Shown: positions 26,932 to 35,939 of the stretch, piece by piece | Layout of the letters: every line of letters begins with the position of its first letter | How positions within the stretch are numbered: position 1 is the first letter of the stretch | Assembly (NCBI RefSeq): GCF_947501665.1 | Contig: NZ_CANMWS010000001.1 | Location: forward strand, 186,001 to 250,000 | DNA: 64,000 bases | Direction: 5' to 3' | Source of the DNA: an uncultured Shewanella sp. | Lineage (GTDB): Bacteria > Pseudomonadota > Gammaproteobacteria > Enterobacterales > Shewanellaceae | The notes under the pieces: generated by a model | Databases searched by the model: none | Told to the model about the DNA's origin: nothing | The model's input: the letters and a program-made list of their open reading frames with translations, nothing else | Made by a program: the position numbers and the translations under genes

Positions 26932-27021
26932 ATGCCTGCGTCTTTACGTCGAACATTGAATCGATTCTTATTGAGTTGTTTATTTCTTATCGTGACAGGC
27001 ATACTGCTCCAATTGAAGTGA
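26932..27021 (+). CDS. Possible 29-aa tail-anchored small protein
   Basis: 29 codons from ATG with a near-consensus Shine-Dalgarno CAGGAGGTGATTG just upstream. It reads MPASLRRTLNRFLLSCLFL, then IVTGILLQLK: a short basic N-terminus followed by a single hydrophobic helix. That is typical of real small membrane proteins with the N-terminus inside. A dyad (TGACAGGC at 26993 with GCCTGTCA at 27026) spans its 3' end and may be the convergent terminator with bioH. The ribosome site is one of the best in the window, so I favour a real gene of unknown function. Confidence 0.5.
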   Translation: MPASLRRTLNRFLLSCLFLIVTGILLQLK

Positions 27022-27030
27022 GTAGGCCTG

Positions 27031-27876
27031 TCAGTGATGGGAGTCGTTGAGTTTATTTAGCCAATGGTGCACAGCATCTAAAAAATCTTTTGGGTGGCTA
27101 ATAAATGGGGCGTGGGAAGCCTTAGGTAATACAATATCGGTAATGGACTTTTTTTGAGGCATTAAGGTATGAATAATCTGCGGTACTAATCCATCTAGGC
27201 GACCCCAAATTCTAAGCCAAGGCTGATTTATCTGATTTATATCTTCACGTAAATCGGTACGGGCAAGGATATTAAGCCCTTGGGTTAATGCATTTATTTG
27301 GGGGGCAGGGCGTTCAGAAATGAGTGATTTTAACTGTTTAATATCATTTTTTGCATGTTGACTTCCCATTGCTTGAATGGACAAAAACTGATTGATTGTG
27401 CGAGTTAAATTTAAACTAAGAGCATGATGAAATTGCTCTAGTACCTGTGGAGCCATACCCGGCCATGATATATCTGTATTTTTTTTTGTGTCACCGATAA
27501 TGGATTTATCTTGTTCCATGAAGTAGGGCGAAGAAGCGATAGTTAATAATGCTTTGATTTTATGTGGGTAGCGTAGAGCGGCTCTTGAAGCAATTAAACC
27601 ACCAAGTGACCAGCCACACCAAATGCTGTTATCAGGCACGATATCAATAATTGCATCAACCCAATCATCAATACTGCCATTGATACTTGGGCTGAAGCCA
27701 AATCCCGGCAAATCGACATAATGCACTCTATACTGTGAGAAACCCTGTTGTAGTGGCATAAAGACGGCACTGTTCATGCCCCAGCCATGAAGCATAACAA
27801 TATCGGGCCCTTGCCCTATTGTGTTTAGGTGCAATGAATGAGGCGTTTTAGTACTTTGATTATGACAATATTCCAC
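27031..27876 (-). CDS. bioH: Pimeloyl-ACP methyl ester carboxylesterase BioH
   Basis: 281 residues, alpha/beta-hydrolase. VMLHGWGMNSAVFMPL is the oxyanion-hole segment, CGWSLGGLIASRAALR holds the nucleophile Ser, and the catalytic His is near the end in ASHAPFISHPKDF. The aspartate is in RIWGRLDGLVP. BioH removes the methyl group from pimeloyl-ACP methyl ester at the entry to biotin synthesis. It is somewhat longer than E. coli BioH (256) because of an N-terminal extension of about 15 residues and one cap insertion. It is divergent from comF with 57 bases between, as in many related genomes. Confidence 0.92.
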   Translation of the reverse strand: MEYCHNQSTKTPHSLHLNTIGQGPDIVMLHGWGMNSAVFMPLQQGFSQYRVHYVDLPGFGFSPSINGSIDDWVDAIIDIVPDNSIWCGWSLGGLIASRAALRYPHKIKALLTIASSPYFMEQDKSIIGDTKKNTDISWPGMAPQVLEQFHHALSLNLTRTINQFLSIQAMGSQHAKNDIKQLKSLISERPAPQINALTQGLNILARTDLREDINQINQPWLRIWGRLDGLVPQIIHTLMPQKKSITDIVLPKASHAPFISHPKDFLDAVHHWLNKLNDSHH

Positions 27877-27933
27877 TTAACTTTTACCTGTTTAACACCT
27901 TAACATGATTAACAAAAAACATTGATAAATCTA

Positions 27934-28707
27934 ATGCTAAGGCCGTTACTAAATTACTTTCGTTCATTCATGTCATGTTTTCAATGGTTGAAAACAAGCA
28001 GCATTCATCTCTTTATGCTGATTTTACCTAATCGTTGTTTAATGTGCCATCAAGAGATTGCATTTCCTCATCAAGGTATTTGTCGAGTTTGCCTTAAAGC
28101 TTGTTTGTACACATCGCCTGTTTGTTTGGGCTGTGGACGTAAAATGCAGTTAGAGACAGATTTTTGTGGGCACTGTTTAGCAGTAACTCCCTTAAAAATA
28201 GTGGCACCATGTAGTTATCATCAAGGCTTAGGACCCTTTGTTGCATCAATGAAGTATCAAGCACAATTTGCTGCATTAGATTGTTTGACTGACGCATTGA
28301 TTCTGCGTGTTACTTTATTATATGAACAAGGATTATTGCCCATGCCGCAGGTGTTAGTACCTGTTCCCTTGCATAAAAAAAGATTGCAACAAAGAGGTTT
28401 TAATCAGGCTTGGATAATCGCTAATTGCCTGAGTAAAAAAATGAATATTCCATTATCGACTCAAAAGTTGACTCGCACTCAACATACTCAGGCTCAAGCG
28501 GGCTTATCAGGTAAAGCACGAAGAAAAAATATGAACAAGGCTTTTCAATTATTACCAGCAGCCGAAGTACAACGTATCGCATTAATCGATGATGTGGTGA
28601 CAACTGGGGCGACAACACAGGCAATCGCTTGTTTATTTCAGCGGCAACATATTCACGTTCAAGTATGGTGCCTAGCAAGAGCTGAAGCGCCTAAGTTAAT
28701 GGATTAA
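27934..28707 (+). CDS. comF: ComF/GntX-family phosphoribosyltransferase-fold protein
   Basis: About 257 residues. An N-terminal four-cysteine zinc ribbon (CLMCHQEI, then CRVC, CLGCGRKM, CGHC) is followed by the PRT-fold domain with VLVPVPLHKKRLQQRGFNQA and the PRPP loop ALIDDVVTTGATTQAIA. Family members act in DNA uptake or gluconate use (GntX), but no firm enzymatic reaction is known. Start uncertain: a TTG at 27922, ATG 27934, or the ATG at 28015 that best matches E. coli GntX. None has a strong ribosome site. Adjacent to bioH (divergent) and nfuA (downstream). Confidence 0.88.
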   Translation: MLRPLLNYFRSFMSCFQWLKTSSIHLFMLILPNRCLMCHQEIAFPHQGICRVCLKACLYTSPVCLGCGRKMQLETDFCGHCLAVTPLKIVAPCSYHQGLGPFVASMKYQAQFAALDCLTDALILRVTLLYEQGLLPMPQVLVPVPLHKKRLQQRGFNQAWIIANCLSKKMNIPLSTQKLTRTQHTQAQAGLSGKARRKNMNKAFQLLPAAEVQRIALIDDVVTTGATTQAIACLFQRQHIHVQVWCLARAEAPKLMD

Positions 28708-28887
28708 CGTTCATCATTATCAATTTTCTAACCTATTTTGTATCTTGGGGTTAACTTCATAGATTATAACTTAGTGTTAAAATTATGCTGACAAACTCAA
28801 TCGGGACTACACAGAACCCCGTTGTCGGAGTATCATAGACCTATTCCTTATTAAAATGCTCAGGTATAACCTGACGGAGCATATTTC

Positions 28888-29466
28888 ATGATTAATATTT
28901 CTGATACCGCTCAGGCCCATTTTGTTAAATTACTAGCGGATCAGCCTGAAGGCACACATATACGTGTGTTTGTCATTAGTCCAGGTACTGCGCAGGCTGA
29001 GTGCGGAGTGTCTTATTGCCCACCTGATGCGGTGGAAACAGATGATACTGAATTAAGTTTTAATGGTTTTAGTGCCATGGTTGATGAGAAAAGTGCTCCT
29101 TTTCTTGAAGAGGCGAGTATTGATTTTGTAACCGATCAACTGGGCTCTCAGCTGACATTGAAAGCGCCTAATGCAAAAATGCGCAAAGTTTCTGGTGATG
29201 CGCCTTTAATTGAGCGTATTCAATATGTCATTGAATCCGAAATTAACCCTCAATTAGCCAGTCATGGTGGTAATATTACTTTAATCGAAGTGACTGAAGA
29301 TAAAGTGGCTGTATTACAGTTTGGTGGTGGTTGTAATGGTTGTTCTATGGTTGATGTCACTTTAAAAGATGGCATTGAAAAACAGCTATTGGACATGTTT
29401 GCTGGTGAGATCACAGGCGTAAAAGATGTGACGGATCATCAAGCGGGTGAGCATTCATATCAGTAA
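28888..29466 (+). CDS. nfuA: Fe-S biogenesis protein NfuA
   Basis: 192 residues. The N-terminal half is a degenerate A-type carrier domain ([20 protein letters not shown]). The C-terminal Nfu domain carries CxxC at Cys149 and Cys152 ([20 protein letters not shown]). It binds a 4Fe-4S cluster between subunits and delivers it to apoproteins, chiefly under oxidative or iron stress. Length and cysteine positions equal E. coli NfuA. Preceded by ACGGAG and closed by a strong terminator. Placement beside comF and bioH is conserved in gammaproteobacteria. Confidence 0.97.
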   Translation: MINISDTAQAHFVKLLADQPEGTHIRVFVISPGTAQAECGVSYCPPDAVETDDTELSFNGFSAMVDEKSAPFLEEASIDFVTDQLGSQLTLKAPNAKMRKVSGDAPLIERIQYVIESEINPQLASHGGNITLIEVTEDKVAVLQFGGGCNGCSMVDVTLKDGIEKQLLDMFAGEITGVKDVTDHQAGEHSYQ

Positions 29467-29484
29467 AGGTATGATATTTATTTT

Positions 29485-29516
29485 AAAGCCTGCTTACTTA
29501 GCAGGCTTTTTTGTTT
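29485..29516 (+). terminator. Intrinsic terminator after nfuA
   Basis: AAAGCCTGC and GCAGGCTTT pair around TTACTTA and are followed by TTTTGTTTT, 19 bases past the stop. Confidence 0.92.
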
Positions 29517-29615
29517 TAAGTGATTTTTATTTATAAAATTTTATTCTGTATTTGTGTTTCTACCCACTTTGCTAACCCGCTTTTTTTTAGGGGGGACTAT
29601 CTCTCTTTTGGCTTA

Positions 29616-29843
29616 ACTTGAACATGGGATAATGAGTGTGAAAGAACATTGCTCATCCATTTAAAGTCAATAGGTTAAAATAAATCTCGTTATTCTTTAT
29701 TGTTTAATTTGGCTAAATACCACTATTTTTGTCTATATCAAGGCGGGATGTCGTGTCTAATAGTGGGCTATTAGTAGAAAACACAACATAGATAGGGGCA
29801 AAAATAGCGCTATTAAGCGGCGCTGCTTATTTCGCGTTCAGGT
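29616..29843 (+). mobile_element. MITE-like element, copy 1
   Basis: Left end ACTTGAACATGGGATAATGA, right end terminating in GCGTTCAGGT. Internal segments TATATCAAGGCGGGATGTCG, CTAATAGTGGGCTATTAG and AACACAACATAGATAGGGGC match copies 3 and 6. Flanks read GGCTTA and TACTTA, an imperfect 6-bp duplication. It occupies most of the 640-base nfuA to protease gap; the remainder should hold the protease promoter. Confidence 0.85.
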
Positions 29844-30108
29844 TACTTAGGTTGGTATTAACCATGATGAGGATCCGTTTTAGTTGAGAAAGTATGAGAC
29901 ATGCGGTTAATAACGGATCGGTTCTAAATTGCTTTTATTTTGGGGACGGTGAAATAAATATACTTGATAGTAAATATTCTAAATATCATTAAGATATTTT
30001 TTATATGACATATTTAGATACACTCTATTTATCATTCACTTTTTTTCATGAGCTAACATTGATTGAATTCTTTATATGGGCGTTCAAAGGTTAAGTTAGG
30101 TGGTACTG

Positions 30109-31230
30109 ATGAATAAGAGTCTATTTCAAATCATCTGGAAACTTGGTTTAGTGGCGTTGTTCTATGGGGTGTATGTTTTCTCAGCTAATGCTTTATCAAT
30201 TGATGATCCTATTAACGGAGAAAACACGAATAGAGAAGCAGTTGTTGTTACAAATGAATACCCTGCAAGCGCAACTGTTTATATTTCTATTATGGATGAT
30301 GAGGGGAAAAGTTACCGATGTAGTGGGGCTATGGTTGGCCCTAATCATGTTTTATCTGCTGCTCATTGCTTTAGTGAAGTAAAACATGTGAGCAATGTAT
30401 ATCCTGCTTACGATCATAGTAATAAACTGGCGCCATTTGGTGCTTGTAAAGCACAAGAGATTACATATTTACCAGAGGCCAAATCAGGTAACTATTCTTT
30501 AGAGACCGTTTGGGCTGATTATGCCCTAATTACATTAACTGATTGCTCAATGAGTCAAAATATTGGTGAGTTTACAGGGTGGTTTGGTTTAACTGATGAG
30601 CTGGTAAGGCTTGATAATGTAAGAATGTTAGGTTATGGACCCGGTTATACTCTTTATGTGGGCGATGGGGTCACAGGGCTTCTCGATACTTATGTTTCAG
30701 CAAATTTCATGGCAACTTATGAGTCAGAATCTGGAGATAGTGGTGCACCTGTGTATCGAAATGATACCGGTTGCGGAAATTGTATTGTTGGGGTGCACAG
30801 TGGGCAGGATGGTTCTTATGCTCATGGGGCGCGCATGGTTAATGGTGGTACTTTAAAATACAATTCTATATTTCAATTATTGGACTGGGGAGCAGAGGAA
30901 TTTGCTCAAGCACAAATAAAGGACATGCAAGCAATGCTGCCAGGATCGACGCTATTACAATATCCTAGAGATGAAAACCCTCAAGTACAACTCACTCCTA
31001 CGTTACAATGGCTTAAAGGCTCTGCTGCTGAAACCTACAATGTATATTTCGGTCAAAATGTGAATTTGACTGAGGAAGACTTACAAGTGGCGAATACGTC
31101 TGAACGTACTTTCGCTACGGGGCAATTAAGGCCGGGTGAAACATATTATTGGCGAGTCGATGGGATCAATAGCTTTGGGGTGCAGACAAGTCAAATTGTA
31201 TTCTCTTTTACAACGGTTGATGATATTTAA
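30109..31230 (+). CDS. Secreted trypsin-like serine protease with C-terminal fibronectin-like domain
   Basis: About 373 residues from ATG 30109 (AGGTGG upstream). Signal peptide with hydrophobic core LGLVALFYGVYVFSANA. The chymotrypsin-fold protease has the triad His in VLSAAHCFSE, Asp in WADYALITL and Ser in SESGDSGAPVYR. Paired cysteines (CSGAMV/AHC, GCGNC) fit a secreted enzyme. Residues about 285-373 form a beta-sandwich (LTPTLQWLKGSAAETYNVYF, RPGETYYWRVDGINSFG) like fibronectin type III. Probably exported and active on extracellular protein. Related to V8/trypsin-like proteases of marine bacteria; the substrate is unknown. Confidence 0.88.
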   Translation: MNKSLFQIIWKLGLVALFYGVYVFSANALSIDDPINGENTNREAVVVTNEYPASATVYISIMDDEGKSYRCSGAMVGPNHVLSAAHCFSEVKHVSNVYPAYDHSNKLAPFGACKAQEITYLPEAKSGNYSLETVWADYALITLTDCSMSQNIGEFTGWFGLTDELVRLDNVRMLGYGPGYTLYVGDGVTGLLDTYVSANFMATYESESGDSGAPVYRNDTGCGNCIVGVHSGQDGSYAHGARMVNGGTLKYNSIFQLLDWGAEEFAQAQIKDMQAMLPGSTLLQYPRDENPQVQLTPTLQWLKGSAAETYNVYFGQNVNLTEEDLQVANTSERTFATGQLRPGETYYWRVDGINSFGVQTSQIVFSFTTVDDI

Positions 31231-31244
31231 GTGGCTGTGTAAAT

Positions 31245-31284
31245 GCAACAACAGGCAATATTAGAAGATATTGCCTGTTGTTGC
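31245..31284. terminator. 17-bp perfect hairpin after the protease gene
   Basis: GCAACAACAGGCAATAT pairs perfectly with ATATTGCCTGTTGTTGC around TAGAAG, 14 bases after the protease stop. The T-run is weak, so the long stem itself is the main signal; it could end transcription from either side. Confidence 0.7.
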
Positions 31285-31292
31285 ATTTGCTA

Positions 31293-31577
31293 AATATACC
31301 CATGATACTTCAAGCTGCAGGATTCAGCTGGAATTAAAAGCCTTTTAGACAAGGCATTGAACATCGAGCCTAGTCATTCTAAGCCGATGTTTAATAACAC
31401 AGTATAAAAGGCTTTTAAACCAGCCCCTTGGGAGTGTGTAAAAGCACCAACTTCTACGTTGTATCATCTTAAAAGGCAATAAGCATTTTGGCCCCTTTTC
31501 TTGCAAAAGAGTACGCCTTGAATTAGGCACTTTTACGCACTCTGAGAACAGGCATCTTGAAGTATCACGGGTATATT
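31293..31577. mobile_element. 285-bp nonautonomous element with terminal inverted repeats
   Basis: Ends AATATACCCATGATACTTCA and TGAAGTATCACGGGTATATT are inverted repeats of about 22 bases with one or two mismatches. Internal part has no credible gene; a 61-codon minus-strand frame within it is judged spurious. It abuts the last codon of the MATE gene, whose TAA stop lies at the element edge. It is unrelated to the ACCTGAAC MITE family. Confidence 0.78.
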
Positions 31578-32910
31578 ACTGAAAAAACTTGAGCTTGTAG
31601 TGATAATGTAGTCCAAGTGTGAGGCTTCTTGAAAGCATAAAAGCACTTAAAGCCGCCCAAAGAGCATGGTTTTCACCTGAGCTAAATAAAGACCAAATGG
31701 GGAAGAAAATCATAAAAGTGCAAATAAGCATACTATTACGCATGATTTTACCTTTAGCAGCGCCAATATAAACGCCATCAAATAGGTATGAACTAAAAGC
31801 CAGTAAAGGAAAGAATACAATCCAATATAAGTATTGTTTCGCCATTATTTGTACGGTTTCAATATTAGTGAGCAAGCTAATGAAGAACTCTCCTGCAAAC
31901 ATGAAAATAAATACAAACCCGATAGCGACAATGGCAGACCAAGCCCATGCTAGGCTAACGCTTTCTTTGAGTAATGTTTGGTTTTGTTCACCATAGGCTC
32001 GACCTACTTCCGCTTCAGCATAATAAGCAATGCCATCGAGTGCATAAGAGATCAGCATCACGAGATTGAGTAAGACTGCATTGGCCGCCAGTATGTTATC
32101 GCCTAAGCTAGCACTGTGAAAGGTGATAAAAGTGAACACGAGTTGTAAACATAAACTTCGAAGAAAAATATCGCGATTGAGGCTAAGCAAGGCCTGATAA
32201 TGACTAATTTTCAAATGGCTAACTAATGCTGATAAGTGGAAGTTTTTATCTTTATTTAAGTGGTACCAAATAACGGATAGGGCGAGAATAAACCCTGATA
32301 TATCGGCAATCACTGAGGCTAAAGCGACGCCTTTGACACCCCAACCAAAACCTAGAACAAACAGTAGGTCGAGTGAAATATTGACGCAGTTGGCGAGTAT
32401 TAATTGTAACATTGCCGCTTTGGGCTTTTGTATACCAAGTAGCCAACCTAAAAGGGCTAAATTTAACAATGCAAAAGGCGTCGACCACACTCGAACACTG
32501 AAATATTCTATGCAATATTGGGCGACTTCATTGCTTGGACTCGATAAATAAACAGAAAGCTGGGCGATTGGGGATTGAAAAATGACAGTGAGCAATCCCA
32601 ATACTAATGCTAAACTGGCAGATTGAAAAAGGAGCTGATATTGACCTTGTTTATCATTGGCGCCGTAAGCTTGTGCCACGAGACCGGTAGTGGCCATACG
32701 TAAAAAGCCAAGTAAAAATAAAATTACGCTTATCATTGTTGCACCGAGTGCGACTCCCCCTAAATAATAAGCATTAGAAAGGTGACCAATCACACCGGTA
32801 TCAACCAGTCCTAATAAGGGAACGGTAATATTTGAGAGGATCATCGGCAGTGCTAAAGCAAATAAGCGTTTATTTTTGTGCTTATTACTAAGTAATGAAA
32901 GTAACGACAT
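31576..32910 (-). CDS. MATE-family multidrug/toxin efflux pump (DinF-like)
   Basis: 444 residues, twelve hydrophobic helices. It starts with a basic segment and ALALPMILSNITVPLLGLVD, then TGVIGHLSNAYYLGGVALGA, the DinF-branch MATE signature with the conserved acidic residue in TM1. LRMATTGLVAQAYGAND follows. It exports cationic or organic compounds in exchange for H+ or Na+. The C-terminus ends at KLKFFQ directly at the edge of the inverted-repeat element, so the original last few residues may have been replaced. Family is firm; substrates unknown. Confidence 0.9.
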   Translation of the reverse strand: MSLLSLLSNKHKNKRLFALALPMILSNITVPLLGLVDTGVIGHLSNAYYLGGVALGATMISVILFLLGFLRMATTGLVAQAYGANDKQGQYQLLFQSASLALVLGLLTVIFQSPIAQLSVYLSSPSNEVAQYCIEYFSVRVWSTPFALLNLALLGWLLGIQKPKAAMLQLILANCVNISLDLLFVLGFGWGVKGVALASVIADISGFILALSVIWYHLNKDKNFHLSALVSHLKISHYQALLSLNRDIFLRSLCLQLVFTFITFHSASLGDNILAANAVLLNLVMLISYALDGIAYYAEAEVGRAYGEQNQTLLKESVSLAWAWSAIVAIGFVFIFMFAGEFFISLLTNIETVQIMAKQYLYWIVFFPLLAFSSYLFDGVYIGAAKGKIMRNSMLICTFMIFFPIWSLFSSGENHALWAALSAFMLSRSLTLGLHYHYKLKFFQ

Positions 32911-33216
32911 AAGTGATGCATGCTCTTATGAAAAGTGGCTAAAATGGCATTTTTTATGGAATGATGGCAAGTTTACTTCCCGATAATTGATTATTTTATA
33001 TAAACTCGCGCCCCTAAGTATACCTTTTTGTATATACTAATTGATCTCCCAGTCAACATGCCTGGGATAAAAATGAAAGCTTCAATTATTTATTGTTTTG
33101 GTTGCATAACTCTTATTGGTTCGCGTTTTGTGAATGACGTGCTCTGAACGAACCATTTGACAGAGTTTGGCAATGTGCACTTTTTAGCGACTTGGAAAAT
33201 TTAAGGTTGGATAGTT
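32911..33216. other. Divergent promoter region between MATE and deacetylase genes
   Basis: About 300 bases with no gene. It should hold both divergent promoters. A segment ATTTATTGTTTTGGTTG at about 33088 repeats the similar string at 1263-1279 near repeat B, but the match is short. Nothing else recognised. Confidence 0.45.
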
Positions 33217-34266
33217 ATGATTAAAAACGTGTTATTTGTGTTGTTAGCGCTAACAGGTTTTTCGGCTCACGCTGTCGTTATTTTACAATATCATCATGTT
33301 TCTGCACAGACACCAGCGATTACCAGTGTGACACCTGAACAGTTTCAAGAGCAAATGGCATATTTGGCCGAAAATCATTTTAATGTCGTTCCTTTATCTG
33401 AGGTGGTATTGGCATTAAAGGCGAAAAGAAACATGCCGCCTAAAACAGTGGCAATCACTTTTGATGACGGTTATCAAAGTATTGCTGATACGGCTCATCC
33501 TATTTTAAAGAAGTATCATTTCCCTTATACCTTGTTTGTGTCTGTTGAACCCATTGAGAAGAAATATAAAACGATGATGAGTTGGCAGCAGCTGGTGGCT
33601 TTATCAAAAGAAGGTGCTGAAATTGCAAATCATAGCTGGGGCCATGAACATTTGATCCGTCGATTACCGAATGAATCAAAAACACAGTGGTTAGCGAGAA
33701 TAGAAAAAAACATTGTGAAAACAGAAGAGAAAATTTTGGAGGGTACTGGACAGAATTTAAAAATGTTGGCTTATCCTTATGGAGAATACAATCAAGATCT
33801 TGAAGATCTTATGGCAAAGTTAGGTTTTGTCGCTTTTGGTCAGCAATCAGGCGCGGCAGGGGTATACTCTCAACTGGAAGCGCTTCCTCGTTTTCCTGTG
33901 GCGGGGGTTTATGCCAATTTAGCCAGCTTAAAAGTTAAACTTCACAGTTTAAATATGCCTGTACTCGCTCAAAATGAAAGTAATCCTGAACTTGCTAATG
34001 GCCATTGGCGGCCGACGTTAATGTTGACTTTGGATATGAGTGATATCGAGAAAAGTCAAATGATGTGTTTTATTCAAGGTCAAGGGGCTAAAAAACCAAC
34101 ATGGATAGCGCCAAATAAGATGAGTATTAGAGCGGAATTAGATTTACCGCCTGGTCGCTCTCGTTATAATTGTACTGCGCCGAGTAAAAAAACAGGTAAT
34201 TATTATTGGTTCTCTCAGCCTTGGGTTAGGCCAAATGATGATGGTTCTTGGAAAAAAGAGCCCTAA
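33217..34266 (+). CDS. Polysaccharide deacetylase family protein (CE4)
   Basis: 349 residues with a signal peptide (MIKNVLFVLLALTGFSAHA). The NodB/CE4 catalytic domain is clear: VVILQYHHVS, then TVAITFDDGYQSIADTAHPI with the metal and base aspartates, and IANHSWGHEHLIRRLPNE with the zinc histidines. YPYGEYNQDLEDLMAKLGFV is the third motif. It removes acetyl groups from a cell-surface or periplasmic polysaccharide or peptidoglycan. The C-terminal 100 residues are a beta-rich accessory domain as in PgaB N-terminal regions. Monocistronic with a terminator shared with the convergent sco gene. Substrate unknown. Confidence 0.9.
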   Translation: MIKNVLFVLLALTGFSAHAVVILQYHHVSAQTPAITSVTPEQFQEQMAYLAENHFNVVPLSEVVLALKAKRNMPPKTVAITFDDGYQSIADTAHPILKKYHFPYTLFVSVEPIEKKYKTMMSWQQLVALSKEGAEIANHSWGHEHLIRRLPNESKTQWLARIEKNIVKTEEKILEGTGQNLKMLAYPYGEYNQDLEDLMAKLGFVAFGQQSGAAGVYSQLEALPRFPVAGVYANLASLKVKLHSLNMPVLAQNESNPELANGHWRPTLMLTLDMSDIEKSQMMCFIQGQGAKKPTWIAPNKMSIRAELDLPPGRSRYNCTAPSKKTGNYYWFSQPWVRPNDDGSWKKEP

Positions 34267-34274
34267 GAAAAATC

Positions 34275-34305
34275 CCCCCATTGAAGTGGTTACTTTCAAT
34301 GGGGG
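34275..34305. terminator. Bidirectional terminator between deacetylase and sco genes
   Basis: CCCCCATTGAA (34275-34285) pairs with TTCAATGGGGG (34295-34305). It lies between two convergent stops (34266 and 34311), so it can serve both. T-richness is only moderate on each side. Confidence 0.7.
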
Positions 34306-34310
34306 AGTGA

Positions 34311-34955
34311 TTAGTATGAGTAATGCTCAACTATTTGGGTGATATCAGCCATGAGTTCACTATTTTTGATTTGAGGTGTTATTCCCGGAGCGGGTGACGT
34401 GGGTTTAATGATGGCTAGCCTTTCTCCTTTTGGTGAAATAAGCGCATAAGAAGCACTATGATCGACTTGATAGTTATCTTCTTCACCGACCATGGCGTAG
34501 ACAAAACCTAAACTACGCGTGAAAGGCATTAATACCTTATGCCCGGCTGTTGCGGCAATAAATTCTGGATTGAAAAAATTGATATAATCACTGAGTTTAT
34601 CTTGGGAATCCCTTTGAGGATCAACAGAAACAAAAATCACTTGTATATTCAGATCACTATTGAGCTGGGCATGGGCTGCAGTGAGTTTACTCATTGTGGT
34701 GGGGCAAACATCTGGGCAAGATGTGTACCCAATAAAAATAATACTCCATTTATCCTTTAAGTGTTCGTTTGTAAAAGGATTACCTTGTTGATCTTTGAGT
34801 GTGAATGGCGGGAGTACACGTGCCTCAGGGAAAACGTAACTGGTTTTTAATGAGAGTTTTTTTTCTTGAGTTTGCCCTTTCCATTGATTGGCCGCGACAG
34901 CCCCTAGAGTCAGTAAAATAATCCCACCGATAACGAGTAAGCTAATTTTTTTCAT
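34311..34955 (-). CDS. SCO1/SenC copper chaperone for cytochrome oxidase
   Basis: 214 residues: one N-terminal membrane anchor (LLVIGGIILLTLGAVAANQW) and a periplasmic thioredoxin-fold domain. The copper ligands are the CxxxC of GYTSCPDVCPTTMSKL and the His of YQVDHSASYAL. SCO proteins load copper into the Cu-A site of subunit II. It is the last gene of the minus-strand oxidase-assembly group sco-ctaB-ctaA-thioredoxin-like-SURF1, 58 bases after ctaB. Confidence 0.95.
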   Translation of the reverse strand: MKKISLLVIGGIILLTLGAVAANQWKGQTQEKKLSLKTSYVFPEARVLPPFTLKDQQGNPFTNEHLKDKWSIIFIGYTSCPDVCPTTMSKLTAAHAQLNSDLNIQVIFVSVDPQRDSQDKLSDYINFFNPEFIAATAGHKVLMPFTRSLGFVYAMVGEEDNYQVDHSASYALISPKGERLAIIKPTSPAPGITPQIKNSELMADITQIVEHYSY

Positions 34956-35013
34956 TGGACATCCTTTTTATGTCCCTTTTTTCTATTGCTCAAAAAAGGG
35001 AGGGATAAGTGAG

Positions 35014-35916
35014 TTATTGGATCCACAGATAATGATCGATAAGTAATGCTGCGAATAACAACATTAATTGATAAATGGAGAAACGAAAGAGCCCCATTGC
35101 TAATTCAGGTTTGTCGTTGAATTTTAATACCCAGGCTTTATAAATAAAAATGCCACTTAGCACAGTGGAGCAAACTAAGTACAGTGGACCAGACATGCCG
35201 ACAAGTACTGGCAGTAAACAAGCAATAGCTAACAATAAGGTGTATAAAAAAATGCAGGTTTTAGTGAAAGCAATACCATGAGTCACTGGTAACATAGGAA
35301 CGTCTACTTTTGCATATTCATGTCGTCTATGGATGGCCAATGCCCAAAAATGAGGAGGTGTCCAAGTAAAGATGATAATCACTAATAATAATGCATTACC
35401 ATGAAACTCTCCTGTGATAGCGGTCCAGCCTAATAAAGGAGGCATGGCACCTGCTAACCCTCCAACGACGATATTTTGTGGTGTTGCTCGCTTCAAATAA
35501 GCTGTATAAATGACGGCATAGCCAATTAAACTGGCAAAGGTGAGCCAAGCTGTCAGTGGGTTAACTTGTGCATATAAGAGAATGAAACCTACAATGGCGA
35601 GCGTCACCGCAAACAAGATTGCTCGAGATATAGATATCTTACCTTGAGGTAAAGGACGGTTACCCGTTCGAGACATCAATCCATCGATGCGGCGATCGAT
35701 TAAATGATTAAATGCGGCCGCAGCACCTGCCATCATAGCAATACCACTGAGTCCATAAATAACCGTTGGAAAAGGTAAGCCCCCAGGTACTGCTAGACAC
35801 ATACCGACAAATACGGTGAGTAGCATTAAGGCGACCACTTTAGGCTTAGTCATTTCTAAATAAGCGCGCCATTGCAATAATGGGGGGGTCATAGATAAAG
35901 ATAGTGATTTATTCAT
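35014..35916 (-). CDS. ctaB: Protoheme IX farnesyltransferase (heme O synthase)
   Basis: 300 residues, UbiA-superfamily membrane enzyme with about nine helices. [20 protein letters not shown] carries the first DxxxD motif for Mg-farnesyl diphosphate; [20 protein letters not shown] and the later [20 protein letters not shown] are CyoE/CtaB signatures. It converts heme B to heme O, which CtaA (next gene) oxidises to heme A. The enzyme works in the inner membrane. Spacing to ctaA is 23 bases, consistent with one operon. Confidence 0.96.
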   Translation of the reverse strand: MNKSLSLSMTPPLLQWRAYLEMTKPKVVALMLLTVFVGMCLAVPGGLPFPTVIYGLSGIAMMAGAAAAFNHLIDRRIDGLMSRTGNRPLPQGKISISRAILFAVTLAIVGFILLYAQVNPLTAWLTFASLIGYAVIYTAYLKRATPQNIVVGGLAGAMPPLLGWTAITGEFHGNALLLVIIIFTWTPPHFWALAIHRRHEYAKVDVPMLPVTHGIAFTKTCIFLYTLLLAIACLLPVLVGMSGPLYLVCSTVLSGIFIYKAWVLKFNDKPELAMGLFRFSIYQLMLLFAALLIDHYLWIQ

Positions 35917-35939
35917 TTCTTACTCCTTAAAACAAAATG

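Noticed and set aside
31345..31530. 61-codon minus-strand frame
   Set aside because: It lies wholly inside a nonautonomous inverted-repeat element and has no ribosome site or family match.
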